A stretch of DNA of 64,000 bases, from NCBI RefSeq assembly GCF_003387575.1, contig NZ_QUAB01000048.1:286318-350317 (forward strand), given 5' to 3'. Positions 51,526 to 62,047 of this stretch are shown one piece after another. The notes under the pieces were generated by a model that was given only the letters and a program-made list of their open reading frames with translations, had not been told where the DNA came from and searched no databases. The position numbers and the translations under genes are program-made. This stretch comes from Microbacterium bovistercoris. Its GTDB lineage: Bacteria > Actinomycetota > Actinomycetes > Actinomycetales > Microbacteriaceae. Within the stretch, counting starts at the first letter, position 1. Every line of letters starts with the position of its first letter.

Positions 51526-52278
51526 ATGATCCTCGACCAACGAATCGCCGTCGTCACCGGTGCCTCGAGCGGCATCGGAGCGGCAACCGCACGGCTGCTG
51601 GCCTCTCGCGGTGCGAAAGTCGCACTGCTGGCCCGTCGCACCGACCGGCTCGATGCCCTCGCCGATGAGATCGTCGCCGCTGGCGGCGACGCGCTGGCCG
51701 TCGCCGCCGACACCACCGACCCCATCACGCTCGCCGCCGCGGCAGAGCGGATCGGTGCGACGTACGGTGCCGCCGACCTGATCGTCAACAACGCCGGAGT
51801 GATGCTTCCCTCCGCGATCCAGGCGCGCAACACCACCGACTGGCGACGAGAGGTCGACGTCAACGTCAGCGGCGTGCTCAACGTCATCGACGCCTTCCTC
51901 CCGGGCCTGCTCGAGGCCGCCGCGTCGGGTCGGCCGGCCGACCTGGTCAACATGTCCTCGATGACCTCGCACGTCGTCTTCCCGTACATGGCCGTGTACA
52001 ACGCCACGAAGGCCGCCGTCAGCCACCTGTCGAGGACGATGCGCACCGAGCTCGGGCCGCAGGGTGTGCGAGTCACGGTGGTCGAACCCGCGATGACCGC
52101 CACCGAGCTTCAGGGACACGTCGTCGACGAGGGCATCAATGCGTGGGTCGCCCAGGCGCGCGAGGCGTTCACGTGGCTCGACCCGAACGATGTCGCCGAG
52201 GTGGTTGCATTCACGACCTCGCGGCCGGCACATGTCACTCTCTCCCAGGTCGTCGTCTACCCCACTCGGCAGGCCTGA
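51526..52278 (+). CDS. Short-chain dehydrogenase/reductase
   Basis: 250 residues. The NADP-binding TGASSGIGAATARLL, NNAG, a catalytic serine in MSSMTSH and YNATK (about Tyr157, Lys161) are all present, so it is a classical active SDR. GGAGG precedes ATG 51526. Followed at once by an aldo/keto reductase; both may detoxify carbonyl compounds or convert a sugar/polyol under LysR control. Confidence 0.92.
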   Translation: MILDQRIAVVTGASSGIGAATARLLASRGAKVALLARRTDRLDALADEIVAAGGDALAVAADTTDPITLAAAAERIGATYGAADLIVNNAGVMLPSAIQARNTTDWRREVDVNVSGVLNVIDAFLPGLLEAAASGRPADLVNMSSMTSHVVFPYMAVYNATKAAVSHLSRTMRTELGPQGVRVTVVEPAMTATELQGHVVDEGINAWVAQAREAFTWLDPNDVAEVVAFTTSRPAHVTLSQVVVYPTRQA

Positions 52279-52279
52279 C

Positions 52280-53290
52280 ATGATCGCGCTCGGTACCAGC
52301 GGGCTGCAGATCAGCCGCACCGGATTCGGCTCATGGGGCATCGCCGGCGCCGGATGGCGCTGGAGCTGGGGCAGCCAGGATGACGACGACTCCGTGGCGG
52401 CCATCCGACACGCCGTGCGGCGCGGCGTCAACTGGATCGATACCGCCGCGGTCTACGGGTACGGTCATGCCGAGGACATCGTCGGTAAGGCGATCGCCGG
52501 GTTGACCGTCGACGAGCGCCCCCTCGTCTTCACGAAGGGCGGCCTCGTCTGGGATCCCGACGCCCCCGACGCGACGCCCCGACGCACGATGAAGCACATC
52601 CGTCGCGAAGTGGAGGAGTCGCTGCGGCGCCTGGGTGTCGAGGTCATCGATCTCTACCAGGTGCACTGGCCGGACACCGGCGAACCACTCGATTGGAACG
52701 GCGGCGGGCGCTCGGCGAACGCCGTTCCCGTCGAGGAGTACTGGCAGGTCATGGCCGACTTGAAGGCCGAGGGGAAGGTGCGCGCGATCGGGCTGTCGAA
52801 CCACAGCACAGCCGAACTCGAGATGGCCGAGCGGGTCGCCCACGTCGACGCGATCCAGCCGCCGTTCTCCGCCCTCAACCGCTCGGCGACGCGGGAGATC
52901 GACTGGGCGCGGCAGCATGGGACCGGCGTCATCGTCTACTCTCCGATGGAGTCGGGACTGCTCACCGGCGCGTTCTCACCCGGGCGGGTCGCAGCATTGC
53001 CCGATGACGACTGGCGAAAGCACCACCCCGCCTTCACGACTCGACTCGGCGACGCACTCACGATCGTCGATGCCCTCCGCCCGATCGCCGCCCGCCACGG
53101 CACGACGGTCGCCGCGGTCGCCGTCGCCTGGGCACTCGCGTGGCCCGGGGTCACCGGCGCCATCGTCGGAGCGCGTCGTGGGGAGCAGATCGACGGCTGG
53201 ATCGACGCGAACCGGCTGGAGCTGACGGCTCATGACCTCGGAGTGATAGCGGCTGCGCTGCCCGGCGACGACCTACGAGCGATCAGTTGA
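52280..53290 (+). CDS. Aldo/keto reductase
   Basis: 336-residue NADPH-dependent reductase with a TIM-barrel fold. FGSWGIAGAGW at the start, NWIDTAAVYGYGHAEDIVGK with catalytic Asp and Tyr, LVFTKGG (Lys) and LYQVHWPD (His) form the usual tetrad. The insertion WNGGGRSANAVPVEEYW resembles the aryl-alcohol dehydrogenase group. ATG at 52280 is one base beyond the SDR stop, so the two are co-transcribed. Confidence 0.92.
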   Translation: MIALGTSGLQISRTGFGSWGIAGAGWRWSWGSQDDDDSVAAIRHAVRRGVNWIDTAAVYGYGHAEDIVGKAIAGLTVDERPLVFTKGGLVWDPDAPDATPRRTMKHIRREVEESLRRLGVEVIDLYQVHWPDTGEPLDWNGGGRSANAVPVEEYWQVMADLKAEGKVRAIGLSNHSTAELEMAERVAHVDAIQPPFSALNRSATREIDWARQHGTGVIVYSPMESGLLTGAFSPGRVAALPDDDWRKHHPAFTTRLGDALTIVDALRPIAARHGTTVAAVAVAWALAWPGVTGAIVGARRGEQIDGWIDANRLELTAHDLGVIAAALPGDDLRAIS

Positions 53291-53532
53291 AGTCGCCGCC
53301 TCCGCCACCGCTGTCGGGCTACTCCCTAGTTTGTCCCCCAGAGGGCCGTCCGGGGCTTTCCCGCCAGCAGTTTGTCTCGCAACTACGCCAACTAGATTGT
53401 CCTCTCGCGCAAGAGGTCCCACAGTCGGGCCACCGTCGCAATTCCGGACCTGAACTGGGCGCCCGCTTTGCACGGCATCGAAGGGCACATCGGGACTGCT
53501 CACCAATGCGTTGCCCACTCCGGGTACTTGCA
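53291..53532. other. Non-coding stretch of lower GC than its neighbours
   Basis: About 240 bases between the aldo/keto reductase and proline dehydrogenase stops. Open frames cross it but are continuations of shadows and match nothing I recognise. The stretch near 53320-53400 (CTAGTTTGTCCCCC...CAACTAG) is AT-richer than the surrounding DNA and could be a decayed insert, but no terminal repeats were found. Confidence 0.3.
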
Positions 53533-54462
53533 TCAGCTCGAACCCAGGTCGGCGACCAGGTCGAACAAGCGGTCGGGGTTCTCCGCAATGCGGTTGAGCA
53601 CGTAGAGCCACCACTGATCGCCGAAGACCGCATACTCGCGGGTCGTGAACCCTTCGTCGCGGAGGCGGTCCAGCAGGTCGGTGCCCAGCCCCATGAGCAT
53701 CTCGATCTCCAGATCCTGTGCCGAGTTCAGCACGTCCGCAAGAACGCGGCGAAGGAGCGGCTCGTCGTGCGTTGCGAGCGTGAGCGGCCGACCCGCCGCC
53801 GCGATCGCCGTTGCGAGAGAGAGATATCGGTCAGCAAGCCTGGGGTCCTCACGACTCAGCGCGATCTCCTCGGGCTCGAGGAATGCCCCCTTCACCAGTC
53901 GGATGCGGCCGGGGAGCCGGAGGAGTCGATCCAGATCTCCTGGGGATCGGTGCAGTCGTGCCTGCAGCGTGATTCCGACGTCGTGCCCCGAGGCGACGAG
54001 CTCTTCGTACACGTCGAGCACGGCATCCGTGCGATCCGATCCTTCTGCCGAGATCATGAACGTGGCAGCACCGCCGAGTGCGGTGACGATCCGGCGCGCA
54101 TTCTCGAGGGCGAGCCCGCGATCGACCAGCAGTCCGATGTGCGACAGATCGCCGGAGACGGTCGCGGGTGTCTGCGAGCGCGCGATCTCTGCGGCCAGTT
54201 CGACGAAGACGGATGCCTCGGCATCGGCGATCTCTCCGTGACGCACGCTCTCGCCCGCGTACTCGACGCTCACGCGATGGCCGCGCGTCACGATCGAGCG
54301 GGCGGCGCCGAGGGCTTGCTCCACACTCTCACCGGCGACGTAGCGCGCGGCGACGCGGCGCGCCAGGGCGGCGAGCCGGGCGTCGCCCATGACGACGGAC
54401 TTCAGTTCCTCATCGAGGGCAAAGCGGCGCAGAGTCTGTGCCGCCTCGAGTCTGCTGTCCAT
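53533..54462 (-). CDS. Proline dehydrogenase
   Basis: 309-residue FAD enzyme that oxidises proline to pyrroline-5-carboxylate, monofunctional type. RLVKGAFLEPEEIA (with the KGA motif), DLSHIGLLVDRGLALENA, THDEPL and YAVFGDQWWLYVLNRIAENP match the PRODH barrel. No pyrroline-5-carboxylate dehydrogenase is adjacent. ATG at 54462. The divergent TetR gene with a tandem operator probably regulates it. Confidence 0.88.
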   Translation of the reverse strand: MDSRLEAAQTLRRFALDEELKSVVMGDARLAALARRVAARYVAGESVEQALGAARSIVTRGHRVSVEYAGESVRHGEIADAEASVFVELAAEIARSQTPATVSGDLSHIGLLVDRGLALENARRIVTALGGAATFMISAEGSDRTDAVLDVYEELVASGHDVGITLQARLHRSPGDLDRLLRLPGRIRLVKGAFLEPEEIALSREDPRLADRYLSLATAIAAAGRPLTLATHDEPLLRRVLADVLNSAQDLEIEMLMGLGTDLLDRLRDEGFTTREYAVFGDQWWLYVLNRIAENPDRLFDLVADLGSS

Positions 54463-54478
54463 GGCGCACCATTCTTTC

Positions 54479-54508
54479 CGTATCGGTCGCTACCGTATCA
54501 CTCGCTAC
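54479..54508. promoter_or_regulatory. Tandem 15-bp repeat between proline dehydrogenase and TetR genes
   Basis: CGTATCGGTCGCTAC and CGTATCACTCGCTAC are directly adjacent, differing in two bases, and are followed by GATAACGAG. They fill the centre of a 78-base divergent promoter region and are likely TetR sites. Confidence 0.6.
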
Positions 54509-54540
54509 GATAACGAGGGAACGTGCGGGAAGGGAACGTC

Positions 54541-55122
54541 ATGCCGAGAACGCGAGACATCGAGCGGCAGAAGCGCGATCTCACGGCCGCCACCTGGCGC
54601 GCGCTCGCACGCCGCGGACTCTCCGGCCTCACCGTCGCCGCCGTCGCGGAGGACGCCGGCTGCACGACGGGCCTCGTCTTCCACACGTTTCCCACGAAGC
54701 GAGACCTTCTCGCGCACGCTCGCCGGACCCTGACCGATCGAGCGATCGCCCGGCTCGAGGCCATCGAGGCGTCGGCGCCTGACCCGATGAGCGCACTGAA
54801 CAGCGTCGTGCGTGCGCTTCTCACTGCTTCGCGCGGTGCGAGCGACGAGGCGCGCGTCTGGGTGAGCTTCCTGGCCGCCGCCCTGACGGATCCGTCGATC
54901 GCCGAGCATCATCTGCGCGGCAACCGCATGCTGCTGGCCAGGATCGAGCGGCTGACGGCGGCGGCGCGGCCGGACTGGTCGGCTGAGAAGGTGACCGGGT
55001 TCGCAGTGGACGTCTCCGCCCTGAGCGAGGGGCTCAACGCGCTCTCGCTCCTCGACGACCAGGAGTACTCCGTCGACCGTCAAGACGCGGCTATCGCTCG
55101 GTTGCTGGATCGCCTCGACTGA
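54541..55122 (+). CDS. TetR-family regulator
   Basis: 193 residues. The HTH is at about 12-55: DLTAATWRALARRGLSGLTV, VAEDAGCTTGLVFHTFPTKR, of BetI-like form. The rest is helical. ATG at 54541 follows GGGAAGG; the frame extends to 54523 without advantage. Likely repressor of the divergent proline dehydrogenase gene. Confidence 0.88.
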   Translation: MPRTRDIERQKRDLTAATWRALARRGLSGLTVAAVAEDAGCTTGLVFHTFPTKRDLLAHARRTLTDRAIARLEAIEASAPDPMSALNSVVRALLTASRGASDEARVWVSFLAAALTDPSIAEHHLRGNRMLLARIERLTAAARPDWSAEKVTGFAVDVSALSEGLNALSLLDDQEYSVDRQDAAIARLLDRLD

Positions 55123-55169
55123 GACGATGCGGGTGCGGCCCGACCACTTCCCGGCCTGCGCCGGCTGGA

Positions 55170-56111
55170 TCACTGAAACCCTCTTTTCTCGATGTGGTTG
55201 CCGGCGATCCTCTGCACCTCGTCGAGGGTGAGCACGTCGGCCGCCGTCACTGGGCGGTCGACGCGGAGTCGTCCCGCGGCATGGGCCATGTGGGCGGTGA
55301 TGACACCGGTCGTGCGCGACTGGCCGCGCCCCCGTGCGGTGATCGTGCGCCCGCTTTCGCGGTGGAGTGCGGTGAGTGACCATCCGTTGCCTCCGAGGTG
55401 CGGTGCGTGCTGGACGAGGCCCCGGAGCCGCGGGAAGCGCCCGACAACAGCGAGCCCTGCCGTGGAGCCGCGACTGTCGGTCGCGAGATATGTGCGAACG
55501 GACTGCCCTCGCGGCGCGCCCACCAAGAGATGATCTGGGAAGTCTGCACGCACGTGGCGCCTGAGTCCGAACGCCCCGGGAAGGCGGCGCGATTCGCGGA
55601 AGTTCATAATGCGCTGCCCTTCAGGCGGTCCGTACAGGGGGCGCCCGGCAAGGTTCGCGGTCCAGGCGACCGCGGCGGTGCCGTGCGACTCTCCGCCGCC
55701 GAGCACCACAGCCAGATCGAGGTCGTCTCCCGGATGTCCGCCCAGTGCCGTCAGCATGATCGTGCTCAAGCCGGGGACGAGGCCCGCTCCGAGCACAATT
55801 CCGGTGCCGACGGGCGCATTGCGGCGGAGTTCATCGAGGTACTCAGCCGTCGCCGAGATGTCGACGAGGATGGCGCCCGCGACCGCTGCAGCGATGCCCG
55901 GGTCTTCGGCACCGGTGGCGTTGACGACGACGCGATGCTCATGCGCGAGATTCCGCAGCGCAGCCATCCCGTGCGACGTCGTTACGTCGACCTGCGCCCA
56001 TCCGGGCGCGGCTGAACGCCCGGCGGGCGTCACCTCGTGCCCTATGGTCCGCAACTCCTCCACGATCACCTTGCCCACCGAGCCGCGGCCGCCGAGCACA
56101 AGCACTCTCAT
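55170..56111 (-). CDS. Saccharopine dehydrogenase-like NAD(P)-binding protein
   Basis: 313 residues. The start MRVLVLGGRGSVGKVIVEEL is a Rossmann nucleotide-binding fold, and the body resembles the trans-acting/saccharopine reductase group (VVNATGAEDPGIAAAVAGA, GAGLVPGLSTIM). Enzymes of this type reduce unknown substrates and are often TetR-controlled. Divergent from a TetR gene with two strong operators. ATG 56111. Confidence 0.82.
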   Translation of the reverse strand: MRVLVLGGRGSVGKVIVEELRTIGHEVTPAGRSAAPGWAQVDVTTSHGMAALRNLAHEHRVVVNATGAEDPGIAAAVAGAILVDISATAEYLDELRRNAPVGTGIVLGAGLVPGLSTIMLTALGGHPGDDLDLAVVLGGGESHGTAAVAWTANLAGRPLYGPPEGQRIMNFRESRRLPGAFGLRRHVRADFPDHLLVGAPRGQSVRTYLATDSRGSTAGLAVVGRFPRLRGLVQHAPHLGGNGWSLTALHRESGRTITARGRGQSRTTGVITAHMAHAAGRLRVDRPVTAADVLTLDEVQRIAGNHIEKRGFQ

Positions 56112-56269
56112 CGCGGCACGCTCCGAGCGGGACGACGTCGTCTGCGCTGGCAACCTCGCGCTATCCCGGGCAGCGCGGCGAGAACAGACACCGACTCGAC
56201 CCGACAGGTCGGAAGCTCGACACTTGAATGGGCGCGATCGGGACACGAGTATGGATGAGCCATGCGAAA

Positions 56270-56291
56270 TCTCCAAACAGACGTTTGGAGA
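56270..56291. promoter_or_regulatory. TetR operator 1
   Basis: Perfect palindrome TCTCCAAAC-AGAC-GTTTGGAGA (9-bp arms) in the region between the saccharopine-like gene and the TetR gene. A second copy is 46 bp away. Confidence 0.82.
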
Positions 56292-56315
56292 GAAACTACC
56301 GTCATTCGACTCTCT

Positions 56316-56337
56316 TCTCCAAATGAACGTTTGGAGA
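56316..56337. promoter_or_regulatory. TetR operator 2
   Basis: TCTCCAAAT-GAAC-GTTTGGAGA, the same site with one arm base changed, 18 bases before the TetR GTG. Centre-to-centre distance from operator 1 is 46 bp, more than four helical turns. Confidence 0.82.
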
Positions 56338-56355
56338 GTCGCGTAGGATGAGAGT

Positions 56356-56940
56356 GTGGGCTGGGATACCGAGGCGACGAAGCGTAAGCTCCTGGATGCC
56401 GGGGCGCGTCAGTTCGCGGCACACGGGTTCGCAGGTGCGCGCATGGACGCGATCGGACGAGACGCCGCTGTCAACAAGGAGCGGGTCTACCAGTACTTCG
56501 GCGACAAGCGCGGACTCTACGCGGCCGTCCTCGCCGACCAGCTCGACGCCCTGCTCGAGGGAATCGAGATCACCGGCACCGGCGCCGGCGCCGTGGGCGG
56601 CTACGCCGGGCGGGTCTTCGATCGGTTCCAGAGCGGCGCCCTCGCCGCGCGCCTACTGGCCTGGGAAAGCCTCGAACTCGACAGTCCTGCCGCCGCGGAA
56701 CACCGGGCCAGGCTGTGCGCCCAGAGCGCCCGCGGGATTCAGGCAGCGCTGCCCGGACTCACTCCGGAGGCGGCGGCGCATTTGCTTCTATCGACCATCA
56801 CATTGGCGGCGGGCTGGTGGACGCTTGCCCACCTGGCCAGAGTCGTCCTTGCTGGCCCGGTCACCGATGAGGAGCGCCGCGCCATCGTCGTTCAGCAGGC
56901 GACCGGCCTCGCCGCTACAGCCCACGAGGACCGCTCGTGA
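56356..56940 (+). CDS. TetR-family regulator
   Basis: 194 residues: HTH at about 10-55 (TKRKLLDAGARQFAAHGFAG, VNKERVYQYFGDKRGLYAAV) and a C-terminal helical domain of the AcrR type. GTG at 56356 starts the frame. The twin TCTCCAAAC operators upstream and the divergent saccharopine-like gene show a local repressor circuit. Confidence 0.88.
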   Translation: MGWDTEATKRKLLDAGARQFAAHGFAGARMDAIGRDAAVNKERVYQYFGDKRGLYAAVLADQLDALLEGIEITGTGAGAVGGYAGRVFDRFQSGALAARLLAWESLELDSPAAAEHRARLCAQSARGIQAALPGLTPEAAAHLLLSTITLAAGWWTLAHLARVVLAGPVTDEERRAIVVQQATGLAATAHEDRS

Positions 56941-56979
56941 CCAGCGCGCAGCGCCCCGGCGCGCGGGCGACCGGTTCCC

Positions 56980-57999
56980 CTACAGCCGGTCAAGCCTCGA
57001 CAGCGGACCTGTCGAGTCTCGAACGACGAGCTCCGGCTGGAAGAAGTACTCGCTGCGCGAAGCAGGAACGCCGTTGATCTCGCCAACGAATGCGTCGGCG
57101 ATCGAGATGCTCATCGCCGCGACCGGCTGCCGGACGGTGGTCAGCGGCGGCCAGGAGTGTCGCGCGATCGCAGAGTCATCGAATCCGACTACGGAGAGGT
57201 CGCCCGGGACATTCAGTCCCCGCCGGCGGGCCTCGGCGAGAACGCCGACGGCGATCATGTCGCTCGCGCACACGATCCCCGTACATCCATCCGCAATCAA
57301 CGCACGTGCAGCGCTGGTTCCGCCGTCGTCGCTGTACAGCGCGGCCTCGATCCGCACCGGGACCTCGGCGCCGAGGGAATTGTGGATCGCGTCGCGGAAT
57401 CCCTGAGCCTTGCGCTGGGCGGGGACGAACGACTCTGGCCCGTTGGCGAGCCCGATGCTCCGGTGCCCCATCGCCACAAGATGGCGGACAGCGAGATCCA
57501 TGGCGCTCGCGTCATCGGCTGAGAAGAAGGGGGCGTCGACGTCTGATCGGTAGCCGTTGACGAATGCCAGTGGCAGTCCGAGATCGCGCAGCTCCTGGTA
57601 CCGCGTCGTTGGGAGGTTTAGGTCGGCGTGACGTCCCGAAATGAAGACGATTCCTGTCGCGCCGGACTCCACGAAGATGTCGATGTACTCGTCCTCGTCG
57701 AGACCTCCCTCGCTCTGCACACCGACGAGGGGTGTGAAGCCGCGACGCGAGAAGTTCGGCCCCAGCGCCTGCGCGAAGGCTGGGAACACGGGGTTGGTCA
57801 GTTCTGGCAGCACCAAGCCGACCGGCCGGCCAGCGCGACGTCGCAATCGGGGCGGCCTCTCGTAGCCGAGCACGTCCAGCGCGGTGAGAACGGCTTGACG
57901 CTTGGACTGCGCGACGCCGGGTCGCTCATTGAGCACGCGACTGACCGTCGCCTCGCTCACCCTTGCGTGTGCGGCGATGTCCGCGAGCGTCGCCCCCAT
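56980..57999 (-). CDS. LacI-family regulator of the maltose-type operon
   Basis: 339 residues with a canonical LacI HTH (TLADIAAHARVSEATVSRVL) and hinge, then a periplasmic-binding-protein-like sensor domain (VGLVLPELTNPVFPAFAQ, GIVFISGRHADL, DDASAMDLAVRHL). It follows the MalG-type permease gene by about 30 bases and so may be transcribed with it, giving feedback control. The operator is likely the palindrome at 61962-61975. Confidence 0.92.
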   Translation of the reverse strand: MGATLADIAAHARVSEATVSRVLNERPGVAQSKRQAVLTALDVLGYERPPRLRRRAGRPVGLVLPELTNPVFPAFAQALGPNFSRRGFTPLVGVQSEGGLDEDEYIDIFVESGATGIVFISGRHADLNLPTTRYQELRDLGLPLAFVNGYRSDVDAPFFSADDASAMDLAVRHLVAMGHRSIGLANGPESFVPAQRKAQGFRDAIHNSLGAEVPVRIEAALYSDDGGTSAARALIADGCTGIVCASDMIAVGVLAEARRRGLNVPGDLSVVGFDDSAIARHSWPPLTTVRQPVAAMSISIADAFVGEINGVPASRSEYFFQPELVVRDSTGPLSRLDRL

Positions 58000-58031
58000 G
58001 CCCAAGAGGGTAGCACCGGCTGTGCCCACGT

Positions 58032-58972
58032 CTATTTCACGGCCCCCGCGGTGAGTCCTCCGACGATGTATTTCTGCAGGGCGAAGAAGAGCAGCACGAC
58101 TGGGAGTGCCGCGATCACTGCGCCCGCCGCGAAGACCGGCCAGTTCGCGGAGGTCTCCTGAGCGATGAACTGGTAGAGGCCGACCGCGAGAGTCTTCTTC
58201 GAGGGATCCGTGAGCAGGACGCTCGCGATGACGAACTCGTTGACCGTCGCGATGAACGACAGAAGCGCGACGACAGCGAGGACGGGCGCCGAGAGACGCA
58301 GGATGATCGTGAAGAAGATCCGCGCATGGCCGGCGCCGTCGAGTTTGGCCGCCTCGTCGATCGATGCGGGGACGGTGTTGAAGAAGCCGTACATGAGATA
58401 TGTGTTGACCCCGAGCGCGCCTCCGAGATAGACGACGATCAGGCCAGCGTGGGTGTTCAGCCCCAGCGCGGGGAAGATGTCGCCGATTCCTTTCATCAGC
58501 AGGAAGATCGCGATGACCGCGAGCAGCTGAGGGAACATCTGCACCAGCAGGATGGTGATCAGCCCGAAGCGACGGCCAGAGAATCGCATCCTCGAGAAGG
58601 AGTAGGCGGCCAGCCCCCCGAGCAACACCGTGCCCGCCGCAGTCATGAGCCCGATGATCAGGGTGTTGACGAACCAAGCGCCGAACGGCTGCGCGGGATC
58701 GTCGAACAGATCGAGGTAGTTTTCGAGGCTGAGCTGGCTGAACAGTCCTGCCGATCCAGCGAGGCTCCCGTTCGGATTCAGCGACGCCGACAGGATGTAG
58801 AGGATCGGGAAGATCGCGATCAACGACGTGGCTATGGCGACGGCGTACTTTCCGGCAAGACCGAGGGACGTCCGGCGGCGCTGCGAGGGCTGCATCTTCG
58901 TTCGTGCGGCGGGGTGGTTGCGGGGGTTCACCGCGGGCATATTGGACGTTGCCATTTGGGTGTCGGTGTGCA

Positions 58973-58973
<1 letters not shown>
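58032..58973 (-). CDS. malG: Maltose-type ABC permease MalG
   Basis: 313 residues: a polar N-terminus of about 30, six helices and the EAA loop DEAAKLDGAGHARIFFTIIL. The C-terminus IVGGLTAGAVK is the typical MalG ending. The ATG shares a base with the stop of the MalF-type gene (TGATG). Partner of the permease with a large extracytoplasmic loop. Confidence 0.92.
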
Positions 58974-60589
<1,616 letters not shown>

Positions 60590-60624
60590 GTGGTCTCCAG
60601 GTGGATGAGTTGAGACGAGGGGGT

Positions 60625-60654
60625 GCCGGGGGCAGCCGTTCAGCTGCCCCCGGC
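60625..60654 (-). terminator. Intercistronic hairpin between malE- and malF-type genes
   Basis: A perfect 12-bp stem (GCCGGGGGCAGC / GCTGCCCCCGGC) with a six-base loop lies just beyond the stop of the binding-protein gene. No T-tract. It probably protects the upstream message and reduces read-through, so binding protein exceeds permease. Confidence 0.7.
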
Positions 60655-60660
60655 GCTGGT

Positions 60661-61923
60661 CTAGCCGTCGATCGCAGCCTGGATCCGGCCCGCCATGGCT
60701 TGCCACGCCTCCGTCGGGTCACCGGCGGTGCCGTTGACGAGCGCCGACTGAGTGGAGCCCCAGTTGTCCCATACCGCGCCCATCTCGGGGATGGCGGGCA
60801 TCGGCACACCCGTGAGACCGACCTCGCCGAACGCGCCGACGTCGGGGTTGTCGGCTGCGGCGATCTCGAACGCGGAGATCCGTGCGGGCGGGCGTCCCCC
60901 CGCCTCGTACAGGGCAAGCTGCGCTTCTTCGCTGCCGAGGTAGTTCACGACGAACTCGTTCGCAGCCAGTGCGTTGTCGCTCTCCGAGCTGACGAAGAAG
61001 CCTTGCACGCCGACGAACGGGGTCGGCGCCTCCGGGCCTGCCTGCGGGATGGCTTCGATGGCGTAGTCGATACCCGCCTCCTGGAACGCGGGCAGGTTCC
61101 AGGGTCCCGACAGCATGTACGGCGACTTCCCCGCTGCGAACTCGTCGCGTGCGATGTCACCGGTGATGCTGGTGTTGATCACGCCGTTCGCGCCCCATTC
61201 GACGAGCTTCGCGGCGAAGTCGTTGCCGCCTTCAGCGCCGATGAGCAACTGGTCGGGATCGTAGCTGCCGTCTTCGCTGATGCCGAAGAGAGGCGCGCCG
61301 TACGATGCCTGGATCGGGTAGAGATGGTACGGGTCGGAGTCCACGGGATCGGACTGGACGAGCACCGGATACTGCGCCGCACCGCTCGCGACGACCGCTT
61401 GACCCGCTGCAATCAACTCGTCCCAGCTCGCCGGAGTGGAGTCGGCCAGCGCCGTGTTCCGGACCAGCGCGATGTTCTCGAGAGACACCGGAAGGCCGTA
61501 CGTGACGCCCTCGTAGCTCATCGCGCGGAGGCCGACCTCTGAGAAGTCGTCCACGGTGTCGCCGAGCTCCAGGGGCGCGACGACGCCATTCTGGACGAGC
61601 TGGCCGAGCCAGTCGTGGCCGCCGACCATGACGTCGGGCCCCTCCCCAGTCGGCACCTGCTGGATGAAGTCGTTGCGCATCACATCGCCGTACTCCTTCT
61701 CGACGAGTTCGACCTCGATGCCCTTGTCTTCCTCGAACTTCGCTGCGATCTCCTGCATCTCTTCGATGCGGTTCGCGTCGACCCAGACCGTGAGCGACGA
61801 CGATGCGTCCGTCTGCGCACCTCCGCCATTGCCGTTGTCACCGGCCGAACAGCCAGCGAGCGTGGTAGCGAGGATGACGCCGCCTGCTGTGATCGCGGCC
61901 GCCGTTCTCCGATTCACCTTCAT
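60661..61923 (-). CDS. malE: Maltose/maltodextrin-type binding lipoprotein
   Basis: 420 residues with a lipoprotein signal (LAGC, Cys25) and a Gly/Asn-rich linker. SSLTVWVDANRIEEMQEIAA, KYGxVEVEL-like KGIEVELVEKEYGDVMRND and PDVMVGGHDWLGQLVQNGVV are typical of MalE/cyclodextrin-binding proteins. First gene of an operon with two permeases and a LacI regulator; no ATPase or glycosidase is included. The start follows GAAAGGCACCACCA. Confidence 0.92.
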   Translation of the reverse strand: MKVNRRTAAAITAGGVILATTLAGCSAGDNGNGGGAQTDASSSLTVWVDANRIEEMQEIAAKFEEDKGIEVELVEKEYGDVMRNDFIQQVPTGEGPDVMVGGHDWLGQLVQNGVVAPLELGDTVDDFSEVGLRAMSYEGVTYGLPVSLENIALVRNTALADSTPASWDELIAAGQAVVASGAAQYPVLVQSDPVDSDPYHLYPIQASYGAPLFGISEDGSYDPDQLLIGAEGGNDFAAKLVEWGANGVINTSITGDIARDEFAAGKSPYMLSGPWNLPAFQEAGIDYAIEAIPQAGPEAPTPFVGVQGFFVSSESDNALAANEFVVNYLGSEEAQLALYEAGGRPPARISAFEIAAADNPDVGAFGEVGLTGVPMPAIPEMGAVWDNWGSTQSALVNGTAGDPTEAWQAMAGRIQAAIDG

Positions 61924-61961
61924 TGGTGGTGCCTTTCTGCGTGATTGTCAGGCCGCCTGAA

Positions 61962-61975
61962 TGCAAGCGCTTCCA
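61962..61975. promoter_or_regulatory. LacI-type operator
   Basis: TGCAAGCGCTTCCA, centred on the palindrome AAGCGCTT, is of the CcpA/MalR/LacI operator form and lies 39 bases upstream of the MalE-type gene. The operon's own LacI protein (56980-57999) or the atypical one at 62903 could bind it. Confidence 0.75.
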
Positions 61976-61982
61976 CTATCAC

Positions 61983-62012
61983 GAACGCACGAGCACCATT
62001 GCGGGTGCGTTC
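61983..62012. terminator. Hairpin after the AAC(3)-like gene
   Basis: GAACGCAC / GTGCGTTC arms of eight bases with a 14-base loop (61983-61990 and 62005-62012), 36 bases beyond the stop of the acetyltransferase gene. It could end that transcript before the maltose-type promoter or serve as a second operator. Confidence 0.45.
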
Positions 62013-62047
62013 ATGGTGGCAGACTCTTGCTCGAACTGCAAGTCATT

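Noticed and set aside
53287..54513. 408-codon plus-strand open frame
   Set aside because: Antisense to the proline dehydrogenase gene, which has a clear PRODH barrel; only the first 240 bases are outside it and match nothing known.
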